DNA from: Bacteroides sp.
Lineage (GTDB): Bacteria; Bacteroidota; Bacteroidia; Bacteroidales; Bacteroidaceae
Assembly: GCA_019414725.1 (NCBI GenBank)
Contig: DXLM01000033.1
Span: 1-34,156, forward strand
Length of the DNA: 34,156 nucleotides
Reading direction: 5' to 3'
The notes below the pieces were generated by a model that was given only the letters and a program-made list of their open reading frames with translations, was not told the DNA's origin and searched no databases. Each line of letters begins with the position of its first letter. Within the stretch, counting starts at the first letter, position 1. The translations under genes and the position numbers were made by a program. Positions 24,396 through 33,453 of the stretch are shown here, piece by piece.

Positions 24396-24559
24396 CGATA
24401 TAATTCTGTAAAGTCGAAATTATTTATTCTTATTTGTGTAAACCGAAACTTAAATGTTTTTTCTGTTTCAATTGTTGCTACAATGTTTTTTCATTTCTAT
24501 AACAAAATACATTTTGATTACTTTTTCGTTTCTGGCTTCATGAAAGTAAATATTGTACA

Positions 24560-24585
24560 AAAATGGTATAAAAAGAAAATGGTAT
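24560..24585. repeat. 10-bp direct repeat upstream of the fimbrillin-like gene
   Basis: AAAATGGTAT occurs at 24560-24569 and 24576-24585, 16 bp apart. TTGTACAA precedes it at 24553-24560. These lie 43-75 bases before the ATG and may be regulatory; the sequence is AT-rich, so chance is possible. Confidence 0.35.
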
Positions 24586-24627
24586 GCGTTAATGGATTAA
24601 TGATTTTATAAATTAATATTTAACATT

Positions 24628-25584
24628 ATGAAGAAGACATTGGTAAAATGGTCGTGTCTGGCCATTGGGGTACTGGCATCATGTCAGCAGAGAGATTTAT
24701 CAGAGGGTATTTCATCAGATTCTTTGGCTTTGAACTTACAAGCTTCTGTTGCGGGAGAAATTATATCAAGAACGACTACTCAACAAGACGGACATACAAC
24801 GTTCGTGCAAGGTGATAAGATAGGATTTTTCATGCCCGAAGGAGATGATGCTATTTCGTGGACATTGGGTGAGAGTGTCTGGCAGCCGGATACTCCTTTG
24901 TTTTGGCCGGACCAGAAGAATAATTATGATTTTTGTGCCTTTTATCCATATGCAGAAGGAGCTCAGCGTGCTAATGTGCCTATGCCGGATTTGAGCGAGC
25001 AGGATGGAACGTTGGAGAATATCGGGAAGTGGGATTTTCTGGTAGCCAATAAAACTTGCAACTATCAGACCAATTCTGGTAAGGTATCTTTTACTGATGA
25101 ATCTGCGTTTAAACATACTTGCAGTCTGGTACTGGTCACTCTCGTAAAGAATGAAAAAGATGCTGAAACAACATTGAAGACTGCTGGCTTTGAAGGAAAA
25201 GGAATTGTTTCGAAATATATCTATAATTTTACGGAAGGAAAGATGCAGCCAGTGGCCGAAAGTCCGGAAGTCAATAAACTCTTGTTGGATATGGAGCCGG
25301 AAGGAGTAGCTATTACAGAAGAAGGCTATGAGATAGCCGTTTTGCTGAATCCGACATCAGAAGATGGTACATTGAAGTTTTCTATTTCATATGAACGTGA
25401 TGGATTTGCGTACGAAGCTTATACTGAAGCAATGAAAGGACATCTGGTAGGAGGAAAATGTTATAAGTATAAAGTGAAAATAGAAAAGGAAAGCCTGATT
25501 ATTGAAGGCAGTGATATTTCAGACTGGCAAACAGATGGTGAAACAGAAGATATAACAGTGAACGACGTACCTAAAGTTGAATAA
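24628..25584 (+). CDS. Fimbrillin family lipoprotein (Mfa1/FimA-like)
   Basis: This 318-residue exported lipoprotein has the signal MKKTLVKWSCLAIGVLASC with the lipid-modified Cys19. The mature part matches the two-domain Bacteroides fimbrillin layout: SRTTTQQDGHTTFVQGDKIGFF near 47-68, a core FWPDQKNNYDFCAFYPY near 92-108, VSFTDESAFKHTCSLV near 154-169, and GGKCYKYKVKIEKESLIIEG near the end, followed by SDISDWQ. Such proteins are pilus subunits or surface adhesins matured by proteolysis. There are no neighbouring pilus genes, so it may be a stand-alone surface protein. The start ATG follows an AT-rich leader. Confidence 0.85.
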   Translation: MKKTLVKWSCLAIGVLASCQQRDLSEGISSDSLALNLQASVAGEIISRTTTQQDGHTTFVQGDKIGFFMPEGDDAISWTLGESVWQPDTPLFWPDQKNNYDFCAFYPYAEGAQRANVPMPDLSEQDGTLENIGKWDFLVANKTCNYQTNSGKVSFTDESAFKHTCSLVLVTLVKNEKDAETTLKTAGFEGKGIVSKYIYNFTEGKMQPVAESPEVNKLLLDMEPEGVAITEEGYEIAVLLNPTSEDGTLKFSISYERDGFAYEAYTEAMKGHLVGGKCYKYKVKIEKESLIIEGSDISDWQTDGETEDITVNDVPKVE

Positions 25585-25644
25585 TTTTTAGTTTTTGCAT
25601 AATATCTCTCCCTCAAGCATTGCCGGAAATAAGATAAAAACGTG

Positions 25645-25652
25645 TAAATTTG
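25645..25652 (+). promoter_or_regulatory. -7 promoter box of xpt
   Basis: TAAATTTG fits TAnnTTTG, with ATTG about 22 bases upstream (25619-25622) as a -33 candidate. The leader to the xpt ATG is about 37 bases and has no purine riboswitch. Confidence 0.6.
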
Positions 25653-25695
25653 CAAAATATTTAAAATATAAAACAATTAAAGCTCTTTTTGGTAT

Positions 25696-26265
25696 ATGAA
25701 GGCACTCAAGGAACGTATCTTGCGCGATGGTAAATGTTTTGAGGGAGGAATATTAAAAGTAGATAATTTTATTAATCATCAGATGGACCCGATTCTGATG
25801 AAATCTATGGCGGTAGAGTTTGTACGCCGTTTTGCTAGTACAAAAATCAATAAAATACTGACTATCGAGGCCAGTGGTATTGCTCCGGCTATAATGGTAG
25901 GATATTTGCTCGAGCTTCCTGTTGTCTTTGCAAAGAAAAAGAAACCCAGTACAATGGAAAACATGCTTACTACTACGGTGTATTCGTTTACAAAAGACCG
26001 TTCGTATGAGGTATGTGTCAGCAGTGACTATTTGTGTCCGGGAGATAAGGTATTGTTTATCGATGATTTCCTTGCAAATGGTAATGCGGCAAAAGGAATC
26101 ATAGACCTGGTACAAAAGGCAGGAGCAGAACTTGTGGGTATGGGATTTTTGATAGAGAAGTCATTCCAGCATGGTGGTGACTACTTGCGTGCACAAGGTA
26201 TTCATGTAGAATCATTGGCTATTATCGAAAGCTTGGATCATTGCGAAATTAAAATAAAAGAGTAA
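25696..26265 (+). CDS. xpt: Xanthine phosphoribosyltransferase
   Basis: This 189-residue purine salvage enzyme converts xanthine and PRPP to xanthosine monophosphate. The PRPP-binding motif VLFIDDFLANGNA is at 119-131, and KKKKPSTMENMLTTTVYSFT at 80-99 is the Xpt loop. The length is normal for the family. The next gene, 90 bases downstream, encodes a xanthine/uracil-type permease, so substrate uptake and use are linked. Between them stands a strong terminator. Confidence 0.95.
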   Translation: MKALKERILRDGKCFEGGILKVDNFINHQMDPILMKSMAVEFVRRFASTKINKILTIEASGIAPAIMVGYLLELPVVFAKKKKPSTMENMLTTTVYSFTKDRSYEVCVSSDYLCPGDKVLFIDDFLANGNAAKGIIDLVQKAGAELVGMGFLIEKSFQHGGDYLRAQGIHVESLAIIESLDHCEIKIKE

Positions 26266-26275
26266 TTTTTCGTGG

Positions 26276-26325
26276 AGGAACTGTATTTCTGAGTCTGGAA
26301 TACAGTTCCTTCATTTTTTTATTTT
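26276..26325 (+). terminator. Intrinsic terminator between xpt and permease genes
   Basis: AGGAACTGTATT (26276-26287) pairs perfectly with AATACAGTTCCT (26299-26310) around an 11-base loop, followed by TCATTTTTTTATTTTT. It would stop most transcription before the permease unless it is antiterminated or read through. Confidence 0.85.
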
Positions 26326-26355
26326 TCATATTTTAAAAAGTTAGTATTAGTTTTA

Positions 26356-27687
26356 ATGGAAAAAGAACAGACACAAGCTCCGGGGGCGGGGCTGATTTAC
26401 GGACTGAATGACCGTCCGCCTGTGAAAGAAACAATTTTTGCTGCTTTGCAACATCTGTTGGCTATCTTTGTTGCTATTATTACTCCTCCGTTGATTATTG
26501 CCGGTGCGTTAAAACTTGATTTGGAAACAACTGGTTTTCTCGTTTCTATGGCTTTGTTTGCATCTGGTGTTTCTACATTTATTCAGTGCCGTCGGGTAGG
26601 ACCGATCGGCTGTGGATTACTTTGTATTCAGGGAACCAGTTTCTCGTTTATCGGACCTATCATCTCAGCCGGACTGACAGGAGGTCTTTCTGCTATTTTT
26701 GGAGCATGTATCGTTGCTTCTTCGGTAGAGATGCTTATTAGCCGTGTATTGAAATATACTCGCCGTGTTATTACTCCGCTGGTTTCGGGTATTGTTGTGA
26801 CGCTTATCGGTATGAGTCTGATAAAAGTAGGTATTTCCGCATGTGGCGGAGGTGCTGTTGCACAGGCAAATGGAACATTTGGAGCGATAGAACATGTTGG
26901 TCTTGCTGCTCTTGTTCTGATATTGATTATCATATTTAACCGAAGTTCAAACCGCTATCTGCGTATGAGCTCCATTGTTATAGGTCTGGTTATCGGCTAT
27001 ATCACAGCATGGGCATTGGGAATGGTAGATTTCTCGGCTGTACAGAGTTATGGTGGTTTCAATATACCTGTACCTTTCCGCTATGGTATTTCGTTCGATA
27101 TTTCTTCTATCATTGCATTGGCATTGGTTTATCTGATTACTGCAATAGAGGCTTATGGTGATATTACTGCCAATTCTCTGATTTCGGGTGAACCGGTAGA
27201 AGGGGAAACTTTTGTGAAACGCGCTTCTGGAGGTATTCTGGCAGATGGATTCAACTCTATGTTGGCTGGTTTCTTCAATTCCTTCCCCAATTCAATTTTT
27301 GCACAGAACAACGGTATGATACAGCTTACAGGAGTGGCCAGCCGCTATGTAGGTTATTATATTGCCGGCTTCCTGATTGTTCTCGGCTTGTTCCCAGCTG
27401 TAGGACTTGTATTTTCACTGATGCCCGAGCCTGTGCTTGGTGGAGCTACTTTGTTGATGTTCGGTACAGTAGCTGCAGCCGGTATCCGTATCATTGCTGC
27501 ACAGAAGATTGACCGTAAAGCTACACTGGTTATGGCTCTGAGTTTCTCTTTTGGTCTGAGTGTAGAACTTGTACCCGATATACTTTGTCAGTTGCCGGAA
27601 ACATTGCGTAATATTTTTGCGTCAGGTATTACAACCGGTGGACTGACTGCCATTCTTGCCAACTTGCTGATTCGTATCAAAGAATAA
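26356..27687 (+). CDS. Xanthine/uracil permease, NCS2 family
   Basis: This 443-residue membrane protein has about 14 hydrophobic segments and NCS2 signatures: ALQHLLAIFVAIITPP at 31-46, RVGPIGCGLLCIQGTSFSF at 79-97, and AIEAYGDITANSLISGEP in the substrate-binding segment. NSFPNSIFAQNNGMIQLTG follows, equivalent to the catalytic QNxG motif region. It imports a purine or pyrimidine base with cation or proton coupling. Next to xpt the natural substrate is xanthine. No promoter of the usual type is visible in the 45 bases between the terminator and its ATG. Confidence 0.94.
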   Translation: MEKEQTQAPGAGLIYGLNDRPPVKETIFAALQHLLAIFVAIITPPLIIAGALKLDLETTGFLVSMALFASGVSTFIQCRRVGPIGCGLLCIQGTSFSFIGPIISAGLTGGLSAIFGACIVASSVEMLISRVLKYTRRVITPLVSGIVVTLIGMSLIKVGISACGGGAVAQANGTFGAIEHVGLAALVLILIIIFNRSSNRYLRMSSIVIGLVIGYITAWALGMVDFSAVQSYGGFNIPVPFRYGISFDISSIIALALVYLITAIEAYGDITANSLISGEPVEGETFVKRASGGILADGFNSMLAGFFNSFPNSIFAQNNGMIQLTGVASRYVGYYIAGFLIVLGLFPAVGLVFSLMPEPVLGGATLLMFGTVAAAGIRIIAAQKIDRKATLVMALSFSFGLSVELVPDILCQLPETLRNIFASGITTGGLTAILANLLIRIKE

Positions 27688-27735
27688 TCGTACAGAATAG
27701 TTCTAAAGATTTACAGATTCTAATAAGCAATATAA

Positions 27736-27784
27736 AAGGCTCTATCAAATTCCGTTTCGGAAAAGTGATAGAGCCTTTCTTAAT
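27736..27784. terminator. Terminator hairpin after the permease gene
   Basis: AAGGCTCTATCA (27736-27747) and TGATAGAGCCTT (27766-27777) form a 12-bp stem with a smaller TTCCG/CGGAA stem inside. The plus-strand tail is TCTTAATT. It lies between the convergent permease and malQ genes. Confidence 0.7.
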
Positions 27785-27821
27785 TGATATTGAGTATTCG
27801 GTGTATCAGATATAAATTTTC

Positions 27822-30527
27822 TTATTCTGCATCTTCGGCTTGTTCCGAAACACTTCTTCCGCTCTCTTCAATCATCGAGCGTATGTATTCATTAAATTCA
27901 TCCTGTTTCATCAGCTCTTCCAGCGTGATATGCATACGCCAGCGCCAGTAATGACGCGGATCGGCAGGAACATTGATTCGTTCGATGTTGATATCCGGAT
28001 TACGAAGTGCACCGTCCATCGAAGTCCAGTCTTGCCATGTCAGTATACAGAGCATAGACGGACTCTCCAAATGCTGACGTATAACTTCCTCGCACAGCCA
28101 CTCTGGTGCGTGTTCAGGAACATTGCCCCAATGTCCCAGTTCCTGGTGGTAGAAGCGTTCGGTCAGTTCTTTATCCTCTTCCCACCAGCCTCTGAAAGTA
28201 GACATATCATGTGTACCTATCGTACATACAGACTGGAAAGGATATTCGTGTACCTGTCCGAATTCGTGTGCCGGGCTCTTGGGCATTCGCTGGATCTCAA
28301 GTGACAGAATTTGCAGCTGGTTCATAACCCATGGTACACAGTCGGGAACCATTCCGAGATCTTCTCCACATACCAGCATCGATGTAGCCTGTGTCAGAAC
28401 AGGAAGTTTTTTCATTGCTTCGTGATACCAGAACTCATTATGTCGCTGGTAATAGTAATGATTGTACAGATGATTGAATGCTTCCTGATCCTGTTCTCTT
28501 AGCTGCTTGAAGATATAATCATTTTGAACGGCGATTCGTGGATGATACATTTCCGGATTGTCGCGGTCGGGGATGAAAAGTACATCACTGATCAGTGCGT
28601 AAAGCTTTTCTTTTATGTCCTGACTTTCAGCATCAGGTTTGTCGGCAAAGTAAGCTTCCACCTTCCGTTGTGTATCAAATTCAGGTCGCATGACGTAAAT
28701 ATCATGATGCAACCGTTTTACGAAGGTTTCTTTTACTTCCTCACTATGTTCGCCGAATACCGTATTCAGTATATAATCATTGATAAACGGACGTGTCATT
28801 GTTTCCTTGCTGAAAGCCAGTCCGAAACTCTGAATTTCTTCCTTACTCATCGGGAGGGAAGGTACAAACTGTCCCAGCAAACCGTGTACTGAATGATAGG
28901 GGATTTCCCAAATGCGGAAAAAGCCCAGTATATGGTCGATACGGTAAGCGGTAAAGTATTCTGCCATTTTCCGGAAACGTTTTTGCCACCAGCTGTAGTT
29001 ATCTTTTGCCATTACGTCCCAGTTGTAAGTCGGCATACCCCAGTTCTGTCCGTTGGTAGAGAATGCGTCTGGTGGTGCTCCAGCCTGTCCGTTCATGTTG
29101 AAGTAATACGGTTCTACCCATGCTTCTACACTTGTACGGCTGATACCGATAGGAATATCTCCTTTGATAATGACTCCCTTGCTTCGTGCATAGTCGGAAG
29201 TGGCAAGCAACTGCACATGCAATTCATATTGCAGGAAGTAGTAGAATGCTATTTTACTGTATGCAGTACTGTCCGGATTACATAACTCCTGGATTTGTTC
29301 TTTGTCGTATCTGCTATATTCGCCCCAGTTGTTGAAGTCGGAAGTGTGATTCAGATCACGCAGGTAGCTGTATGCTGCATATGGAATGAGCCATTCTTTG
29401 TTGTCGCGGAAAAAGGCTTCAAAGCTTTCAGATGTTAGAATATTTTCTGACTCTTGTTCGAAAAGCATTCTCAGATAACTTCTTTTCTGTTTGTTCACCT
29501 CTTCATAGTCTACTTGCGGAAGACTGTTCAGGCGGATACGCTGCTCTTCGAACATTTGGCTGGCTTCTTCGTTCTGCAATGCAGGAAGCTGGCGCAGGTC
29601 AATATACATCGGGTGGAAAGCATAAATGGATATACTGTTGTATGGATATGAATCCATCCATGTATCTGTCATTGTCGTATCGTTGATCGGAAGTATCTGT
29701 ACGACTTTCTGTTTTGTAGCCGATGCCCATGTAATGAATGTCTTCAGGTCGCCAAAGTCGCCTACACCGAAACTCCCTTCCGAGCGAAGCGAAAATACCG
29801 GTATGGCACATCCGGCTACACGCAAGCTGCGAGTGTTGAAAAAAACTTCTGTTTCAGGTGGAAAATATGTTTCTCCCCGCTGTAAGGGTTGTGTATGGAA
29901 TATCCGGTTGTTTCGTGTTTCCCATGCCACTACGGCTCCGGTCTTGTTGCTGACTGCTACGAATTTATATTCGAAAGGAAATTTCAGCGATGAGGCGTCT
30001 ACCGTCAGTTGCCATACGTTAGGGCGGACTTCACGCATACGTATGGGACGGCAGTATTCCCAGTTGCCCAAGGCATTGCAACTGCCTATAAGACCGAGCG
30101 ATTGTTCTTTGCTGCTCAGTCCCGGACATAAGGCACGGAATGTTATGCAACTTCCTACATTGTCGTTCAGCCTGACAGGACTGACCGGAGTATATTTCCC
30201 GTTGAACGCAGAGCTGTACCGGTAATTGTTTTCTGGTAAGTCACGCCAGCAGTCGTCTATAATATAACAACTCTGCTGGGCATTGCCCGGATAGATGATG
30301 TGGGAGATGGCTCCCAGTTCTTTACGTGTACATGAATTATCTCTATATATAGCGTACCGGTAGGTGAGAGGTGCGTCGCATGGTGACAACTGGTAGTCGC
30401 AACTGCCTTGCCATTCGACGCCGTCGCGGGTAGACAGGGCTACTGACTGATTCTCATCTTCATCGAAGATGATGCGTACTTCTTCTCCCCATAGCGTACG
30501 ATACTGGATTCGGAATATCAGTTTCAT
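27822..30527 (-). CDS. malQ: 4-alpha-glucanotransferase with N-terminal CBM20 domains
   Basis: This 901-residue enzyme of family GH77 transfers glucan chains between maltodextrins. Two starch-binding CBM20 modules occupy about residues 2-95 and 127-230. The GH77 domain carries the catalytic triad: Asp531 in YRIDHILGF, Glu722 in CGEDLG and Asp774 in GTHDMST. Size and domain order resemble plant DPE2 and other CBM20-containing Bacteroides MalQ, longer than the E. coli form because of these modules and an inserted segment. Cytosolic action on imported maltodextrins or glycogen is expected. The frame runs to TTG at 30572, but the ATG at 30527 is preceded by a -7 box, so it is preferred. Confidence 0.93.
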   Translation of the reverse strand: MKLIFRIQYRTLWGEEVRIIFDEDENQSVALSTRDGVEWQGSCDYQLSPCDAPLTYRYAIYRDNSCTRKELGAISHIIYPGNAQQSCYIIDDCWRDLPENNYRYSSAFNGKYTPVSPVRLNDNVGSCITFRALCPGLSSKEQSLGLIGSCNALGNWEYCRPIRMREVRPNVWQLTVDASSLKFPFEYKFVAVSNKTGAVVAWETRNNRIFHTQPLQRGETYFPPETEVFFNTRSLRVAGCAIPVFSLRSEGSFGVGDFGDLKTFITWASATKQKVVQILPINDTTMTDTWMDSYPYNSISIYAFHPMYIDLRQLPALQNEEASQMFEEQRIRLNSLPQVDYEEVNKQKRSYLRMLFEQESENILTSESFEAFFRDNKEWLIPYAAYSYLRDLNHTSDFNNWGEYSRYDKEQIQELCNPDSTAYSKIAFYYFLQYELHVQLLATSDYARSKGVIIKGDIPIGISRTSVEAWVEPYYFNMNGQAGAPPDAFSTNGQNWGMPTYNWDVMAKDNYSWWQKRFRKMAEYFTAYRIDHILGFFRIWEIPYHSVHGLLGQFVPSLPMSKEEIQSFGLAFSKETMTRPFINDYILNTVFGEHSEEVKETFVKRLHHDIYVMRPEFDTQRKVEAYFADKPDAESQDIKEKLYALISDVLFIPDRDNPEMYHPRIAVQNDYIFKQLREQDQEAFNHLYNHYYYQRHNEFWYHEAMKKLPVLTQATSMLVCGEDLGMVPDCVPWVMNQLQILSLEIQRMPKSPAHEFGQVHEYPFQSVCTIGTHDMSTFRGWWEEDKELTERFYHQELGHWGNVPEHAPEWLCEEVIRQHLESPSMLCILTWQDWTSMDGALRNPDINIERINVPADPRHYWRWRMHITLEELMKQDEFNEYIRSMIEESGRSVSEQAEDAE

Positions 30528-30559
30528 CTTGTTTCGAAGTATTAGTTTAATTGTCTTTT

Positions 30560-30567
30560 CAAAAATA
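30560..30567 (-). promoter_or_regulatory. -7 promoter box of malQ
   Basis: On the minus strand TATTTTTG runs from 30567 to 30560, 33 bases before the ATG. Confidence 0.5.
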
Positions 30568-30701
30568 AACAATAAAACCGAAAAAACGCTTTTATCCCCT
30601 GTGTAATTTTTATTCGGAGAGGGATTGGATTTTCCTTTTTACAGGTTTCAAATAGTTATAAATGGAGAGAGGAATACCGGTTTGTGAGATTCTGAGGCAA
30701 G

Positions 30702-30743
30702 CCGTAAAAATAAAAAAGCTCCGGAAATTGTTTCCGGAGCTTT
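30702..30743 (-). terminator. Intrinsic terminator of gyrB
   Basis: On the minus strand a perfect 13-bp stem (AAAGCTCCGGAAA, 30731-30743 with 30715-30727) with a 3-base loop leads into TTTATTTTTAC. It lies 54 bases after the gyrB stop. The rest of the malQ-gyrB gap has no other visible feature. Confidence 0.9.
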
Positions 30744-30796
30744 CCTCATTGTAAGATGTGAGGATGGATTTAAAAATTTGGTTTATAAAAAATGCA

Positions 30797-32761
30797 CTAC
30801 GCATCAATGTTAGCGTAGGTAGCATGTTTTTCAATAAATTCACGGCGCGGAGCAACATCGTCCCCCATCAACATGGAGAATATATAGTCGGCTTCAGCCG
30901 CATTTTCAATGCTTACCTGTTTCAGTATACGTGTTTCCGGATTCATGGTTGTTTCCCACAACTGTTCCGGATTCATTTCACCCAAACCTTTGTAGCGCTG
31001 TGTGTGAATACCGGTTTCTGTTCCGTCACCATATTTCTGCATAAATGCCTGACGTTCTTCATCAGTGTAACAATATTCGCTGATTTTACCTTTCGAGCAT
31101 TTGTACAGAGGCGGGTTGGCGATGTAAAGGTGTCCGCCCTGAATTACTTCAGGCATATAGCGGTAGAACAATGTCATGATAAGGGTGTCGATGTGAGAAC
31201 CATCGACATCGGCATCGGTCATGATGATCACCTTGTGATAACGGAGCTTGTCGATGTTCGCTTTCTTGCTATCTTCAGTTCCGTCTACACCGAAACGTAC
31301 CCCTAGTGCCTGGATGATATTGTTTACCTCATCGCTTTCGAATGCTTTATGCCACATGGCTTTCTCTACATTCAGGATCTTACCACGCAATGGAAGAATG
31401 GCCTGGAACTGGCGGCTGCGTCCTTGTTTTGCAGAACCACCTGCTGAGTCACCCTCGACAAGGAACAATTCACATTCTTCTGCCGTACGGCTTGAACAGT
31501 CGGCAAGCTTTCCTGGCAGACCGCCTCCACCCATCGGGCTCTTGCGCTGTACCGATTCACGTGCCTTACGGGCAGCGATACGTGCTGTTGCCGCAAGAAC
31601 AACTTTGTCGACAATCGTTTTTGCTTCCTTCGGATGTTCTTCCAGATAGTAAGTAAGGGCTTCACCTACAGCCTGATTTACAGCACCGCTGACCTCGTTG
31701 TTACCCAGTTTAGTCTTGGTCTGTCCTTCGAACTGTGGCTCTGCTACTTTTACTGAAATAACGGCAATCAGTCCTTCGCGGAAGTCTTCACCAGATATTT
31801 CTACTTTTGCTTTTTCCAGTGCTTTGCTTTCTTCAGCATATTTTTTCAGTACACGAGTCAAAGCTGTACGGAAGCCCGCTTCGTGTGTACCACCTTCTAT
31901 GGTGTTGATGTTATTCACATACGAGTGCAGGTTTTCGCGGAAGCCTGTATTGTACATGATAGCACATTCGATAGGGATACCCTGTTTCTCTGTATTCAGG
32001 TAAATCACATCGTCGATAAGCGGAGTGTTTGTCGAGTTCAGGAAACGGACAAACTCTTTTACACCTTCTTCTGAGTGGAAAATTTCTTGTTTGAACGATC
32101 CGTCTTCTTCTTTCTCGCGCTTGTCGGTCAGCGTAATGGTGATACCTTTATTCAGGTATGCCAGTTCACGCATACGTGCCTGTAGGATATTATATTTATA
32201 TTCGGTGGTAGTGAAAATGCTTCCATCGGGCCAGAAAGTCTGTCGGGTTCCGGTGATATCGGTAGTACCCACTTCCTTTACGGCATAGAGCGGCTTTCCG
32301 CATGCATATTCCTGCTGGTAGATTTTTCCGTTTCGGAATACGTTTGTTGTCATGTGTGTAGAAAGAGCATTTACACACGATACACCTACACCGTGCAAAC
32401 CTCCGGATACCTTGTATGAACCTTTGTCGAATTTACCTCCGGCATGCAGCACAGTCATAACTACTTCCAATGCCGATTTTTTCTCTTTTTCATGGAAATC
32501 GACAGGAATACCACGACCGTTATCCTGTACGGTGATTGAATTGTCTTCGTTGATTGTTACTTCTATATGGGTACAATAACCGGCCAGGGCTTCATCGATA
32601 GAGTTGTCTACTACCTCGTACACCAGATGGTGCAATCCCTTTTCACTAATATCGCCGATATACATGGCGGGACGTTTACGTACGGCTTCCAGTCCTTCCA
32701 ACACCTGGATGCTGCTTGCCGAGTAATTGTTTCCGCTGCTTGGTATCAGTTCTTCACTCAT
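30797..32761 (-). CDS. gyrB: DNA gyrase subunit B
   Basis: This 654-residue ATPase subunit introduces negative supercoils into DNA together with GyrA. The N-terminal GHKL domain has YEVVDNSIDEALAG (48-61), DNGRGIP (80-86) and SGGLHGVG (119-126). The transducer domain follows, and the Toprim domain has EGDSAGGSA (436-444), PLRGKILNVEKA (457-468) and DADVDGSHI. The C-terminus is QRYKGLGEMNPEQLWETTM. The ATPase and Toprim motifs are intact, and the length lacks the insert of gammaproteobacterial GyrB. It lies between malQ and a DUF4251 lipoprotein gene. ParE is an alternative, but the KARESVQRKSPMGGG and PLRGKI stretches fit GyrB better. Confidence 0.97.
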   Translation of the reverse strand: MSEELIPSSGNNYSASSIQVLEGLEAVRKRPAMYIGDISEKGLHHLVYEVVDNSIDEALAGYCTHIEVTINEDNSITVQDNGRGIPVDFHEKEKKSALEVVMTVLHAGGKFDKGSYKVSGGLHGVGVSCVNALSTHMTTNVFRNGKIYQQEYACGKPLYAVKEVGTTDITGTRQTFWPDGSIFTTTEYKYNILQARMRELAYLNKGITITLTDKREKEEDGSFKQEIFHSEEGVKEFVRFLNSTNTPLIDDVIYLNTEKQGIPIECAIMYNTGFRENLHSYVNNINTIEGGTHEAGFRTALTRVLKKYAEESKALEKAKVEISGEDFREGLIAVISVKVAEPQFEGQTKTKLGNNEVSGAVNQAVGEALTYYLEEHPKEAKTIVDKVVLAATARIAARKARESVQRKSPMGGGGLPGKLADCSSRTAEECELFLVEGDSAGGSAKQGRSRQFQAILPLRGKILNVEKAMWHKAFESDEVNNIIQALGVRFGVDGTEDSKKANIDKLRYHKVIIMTDADVDGSHIDTLIMTLFYRYMPEVIQGGHLYIANPPLYKCSKGKISEYCYTDEERQAFMQKYGDGTETGIHTQRYKGLGEMNPEQLWETTMNPETRILKQVSIENAAEADYIFSMLMGDDVAPRREFIEKHATYANIDA

Positions 32762-32790
32762 CTCTTTTTACTTCTAGTTTTTTAAGTGTT

Positions 32791-32798
32791 CAAAATTA
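32791..32798 (-). promoter_or_regulatory. -7 promoter box of gyrB
   Basis: On the minus strand TAATTTTG (32798 to 32791) lies 30 bases before the gyrB ATG. A clear -33 element is not visible. Confidence 0.5.
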
Positions 32799-32897
32799 CT
32801 AAAAAAGCGTGATATAACCGAACTTATGATTCTAAAAAACTTGAAATTCGGATAGGAAATGGTGAACTTCTATGCTTATTCTTTGTGTGAATACAAT

Positions 32898-32934
32898 ACG
32901 GACTGCCGTCGTTTTCAGTCCGGCGGCAGTCCGT
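32898..32934 (-). terminator. GC-rich hairpin after the DUF4251 gene
   Basis: ACGGACTGCCG (32898-32908) pairs with CGGCAGTCCGT (32924-32934) over 11 bp. On the minus strand the following sequence ATTGTATTC is not a strong U-tract, so termination may be weak. Confidence 0.5.
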
Positions 32935-32949
32935 GGCAGATGAAATGTT

Positions 32950-33453
32950 TTATAGGGGTAAGATGTGTCCCGTAAAGTTATAATTACTCCCTAAAAAACT
33001 TTTGGTCAGCCGGACGAAGCATCGGTTGGTATCCTTATAAAGAATTATCAGCATGGTGGAAACTCTGGTTGCCTCTCCATTGGTCTTTAATTCGTGATGA
33101 ATGTCTCCGTTCTTTTGCTTTTCTCCTTTGGACAGTGTGGCTGTAAGTTCACATTCATGTCGGGGAGATCTTTTAGTCCGGTTGCCTATATCTTCGGGTG
33201 AGATGTAGTAAGAAACCTCATTGCCTTGCATGCTGAAGTAGCAGTCGGATGCGAATCGTTGCTTCGGACGTCTTCTGGAAGTGCTTTTGTCGTAGATTTC
33301 TTCTATTACAATTTTGAAACTATGTTGTTCCAGGGCTTGTATTGCCTGTTCATGGTTTACTTTTTCGGTTGCAAGGTTTGTGGTTTTGCATCCGCTTCCC
33401 AACAAAAGAATGGTAACAAACAAAAAGAGAGAAACTGTGGTTTTCATAATCAT
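32950..33453 (-). CDS. DUF4251 family lipoprotein
   Basis: This 167-residue protein has a lipoprotein signal peptide (MKTTVSLFLFVTILLLGSGC) with the modified cysteine in LGSGCKTT. The body has a beta-strand rich pattern matching DUF4251, a Bacteroidota family of unknown function: HSFKIVIEEIYDKST near 44-58, FASDCYFSMQGNEVSYYI near 67-84, and KSFLGSNYNFTGHILPL at the end. Two start codons (33453 and 33447) are equally plausible. It is downstream of rpsT on the same strand but separated by a terminator and a long gap. Confidence 0.72.
   Translation of the reverse strand: MIMKTTVSLFLFVTILLLGSGCKTTNLATEKVNHEQAIQALEQHSFKIVIEEIYDKSTSRRRPKQRFASDCYFSMQGNEVSYYISPEDIGNRTKRSPRHECELTATLSKGEKQKNGDIHHELKTNGEATRVSTMLIILYKDTNRCFVRLTKSFLGSNYNFTGHILPL

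Noticed and set aside
24378..24611. 77-residue ORF in the phosphatase-fimbrillin gap
   Set aside because: AT-rich translation full of Phe, Asn and Lys without domain features; it spans the divergent promoter region.
25585..25695. Guanine/xanthine riboswitch before xpt
   Set aside because: No conserved purine-aptamer core or three-way pairing is visible in the short leader.
29626..30225. Plus-strand ORF of 199 residues within malQ
   Set aside because: Antisense to the CBM20/GH77 coding region; low-complexity translation and no start context.
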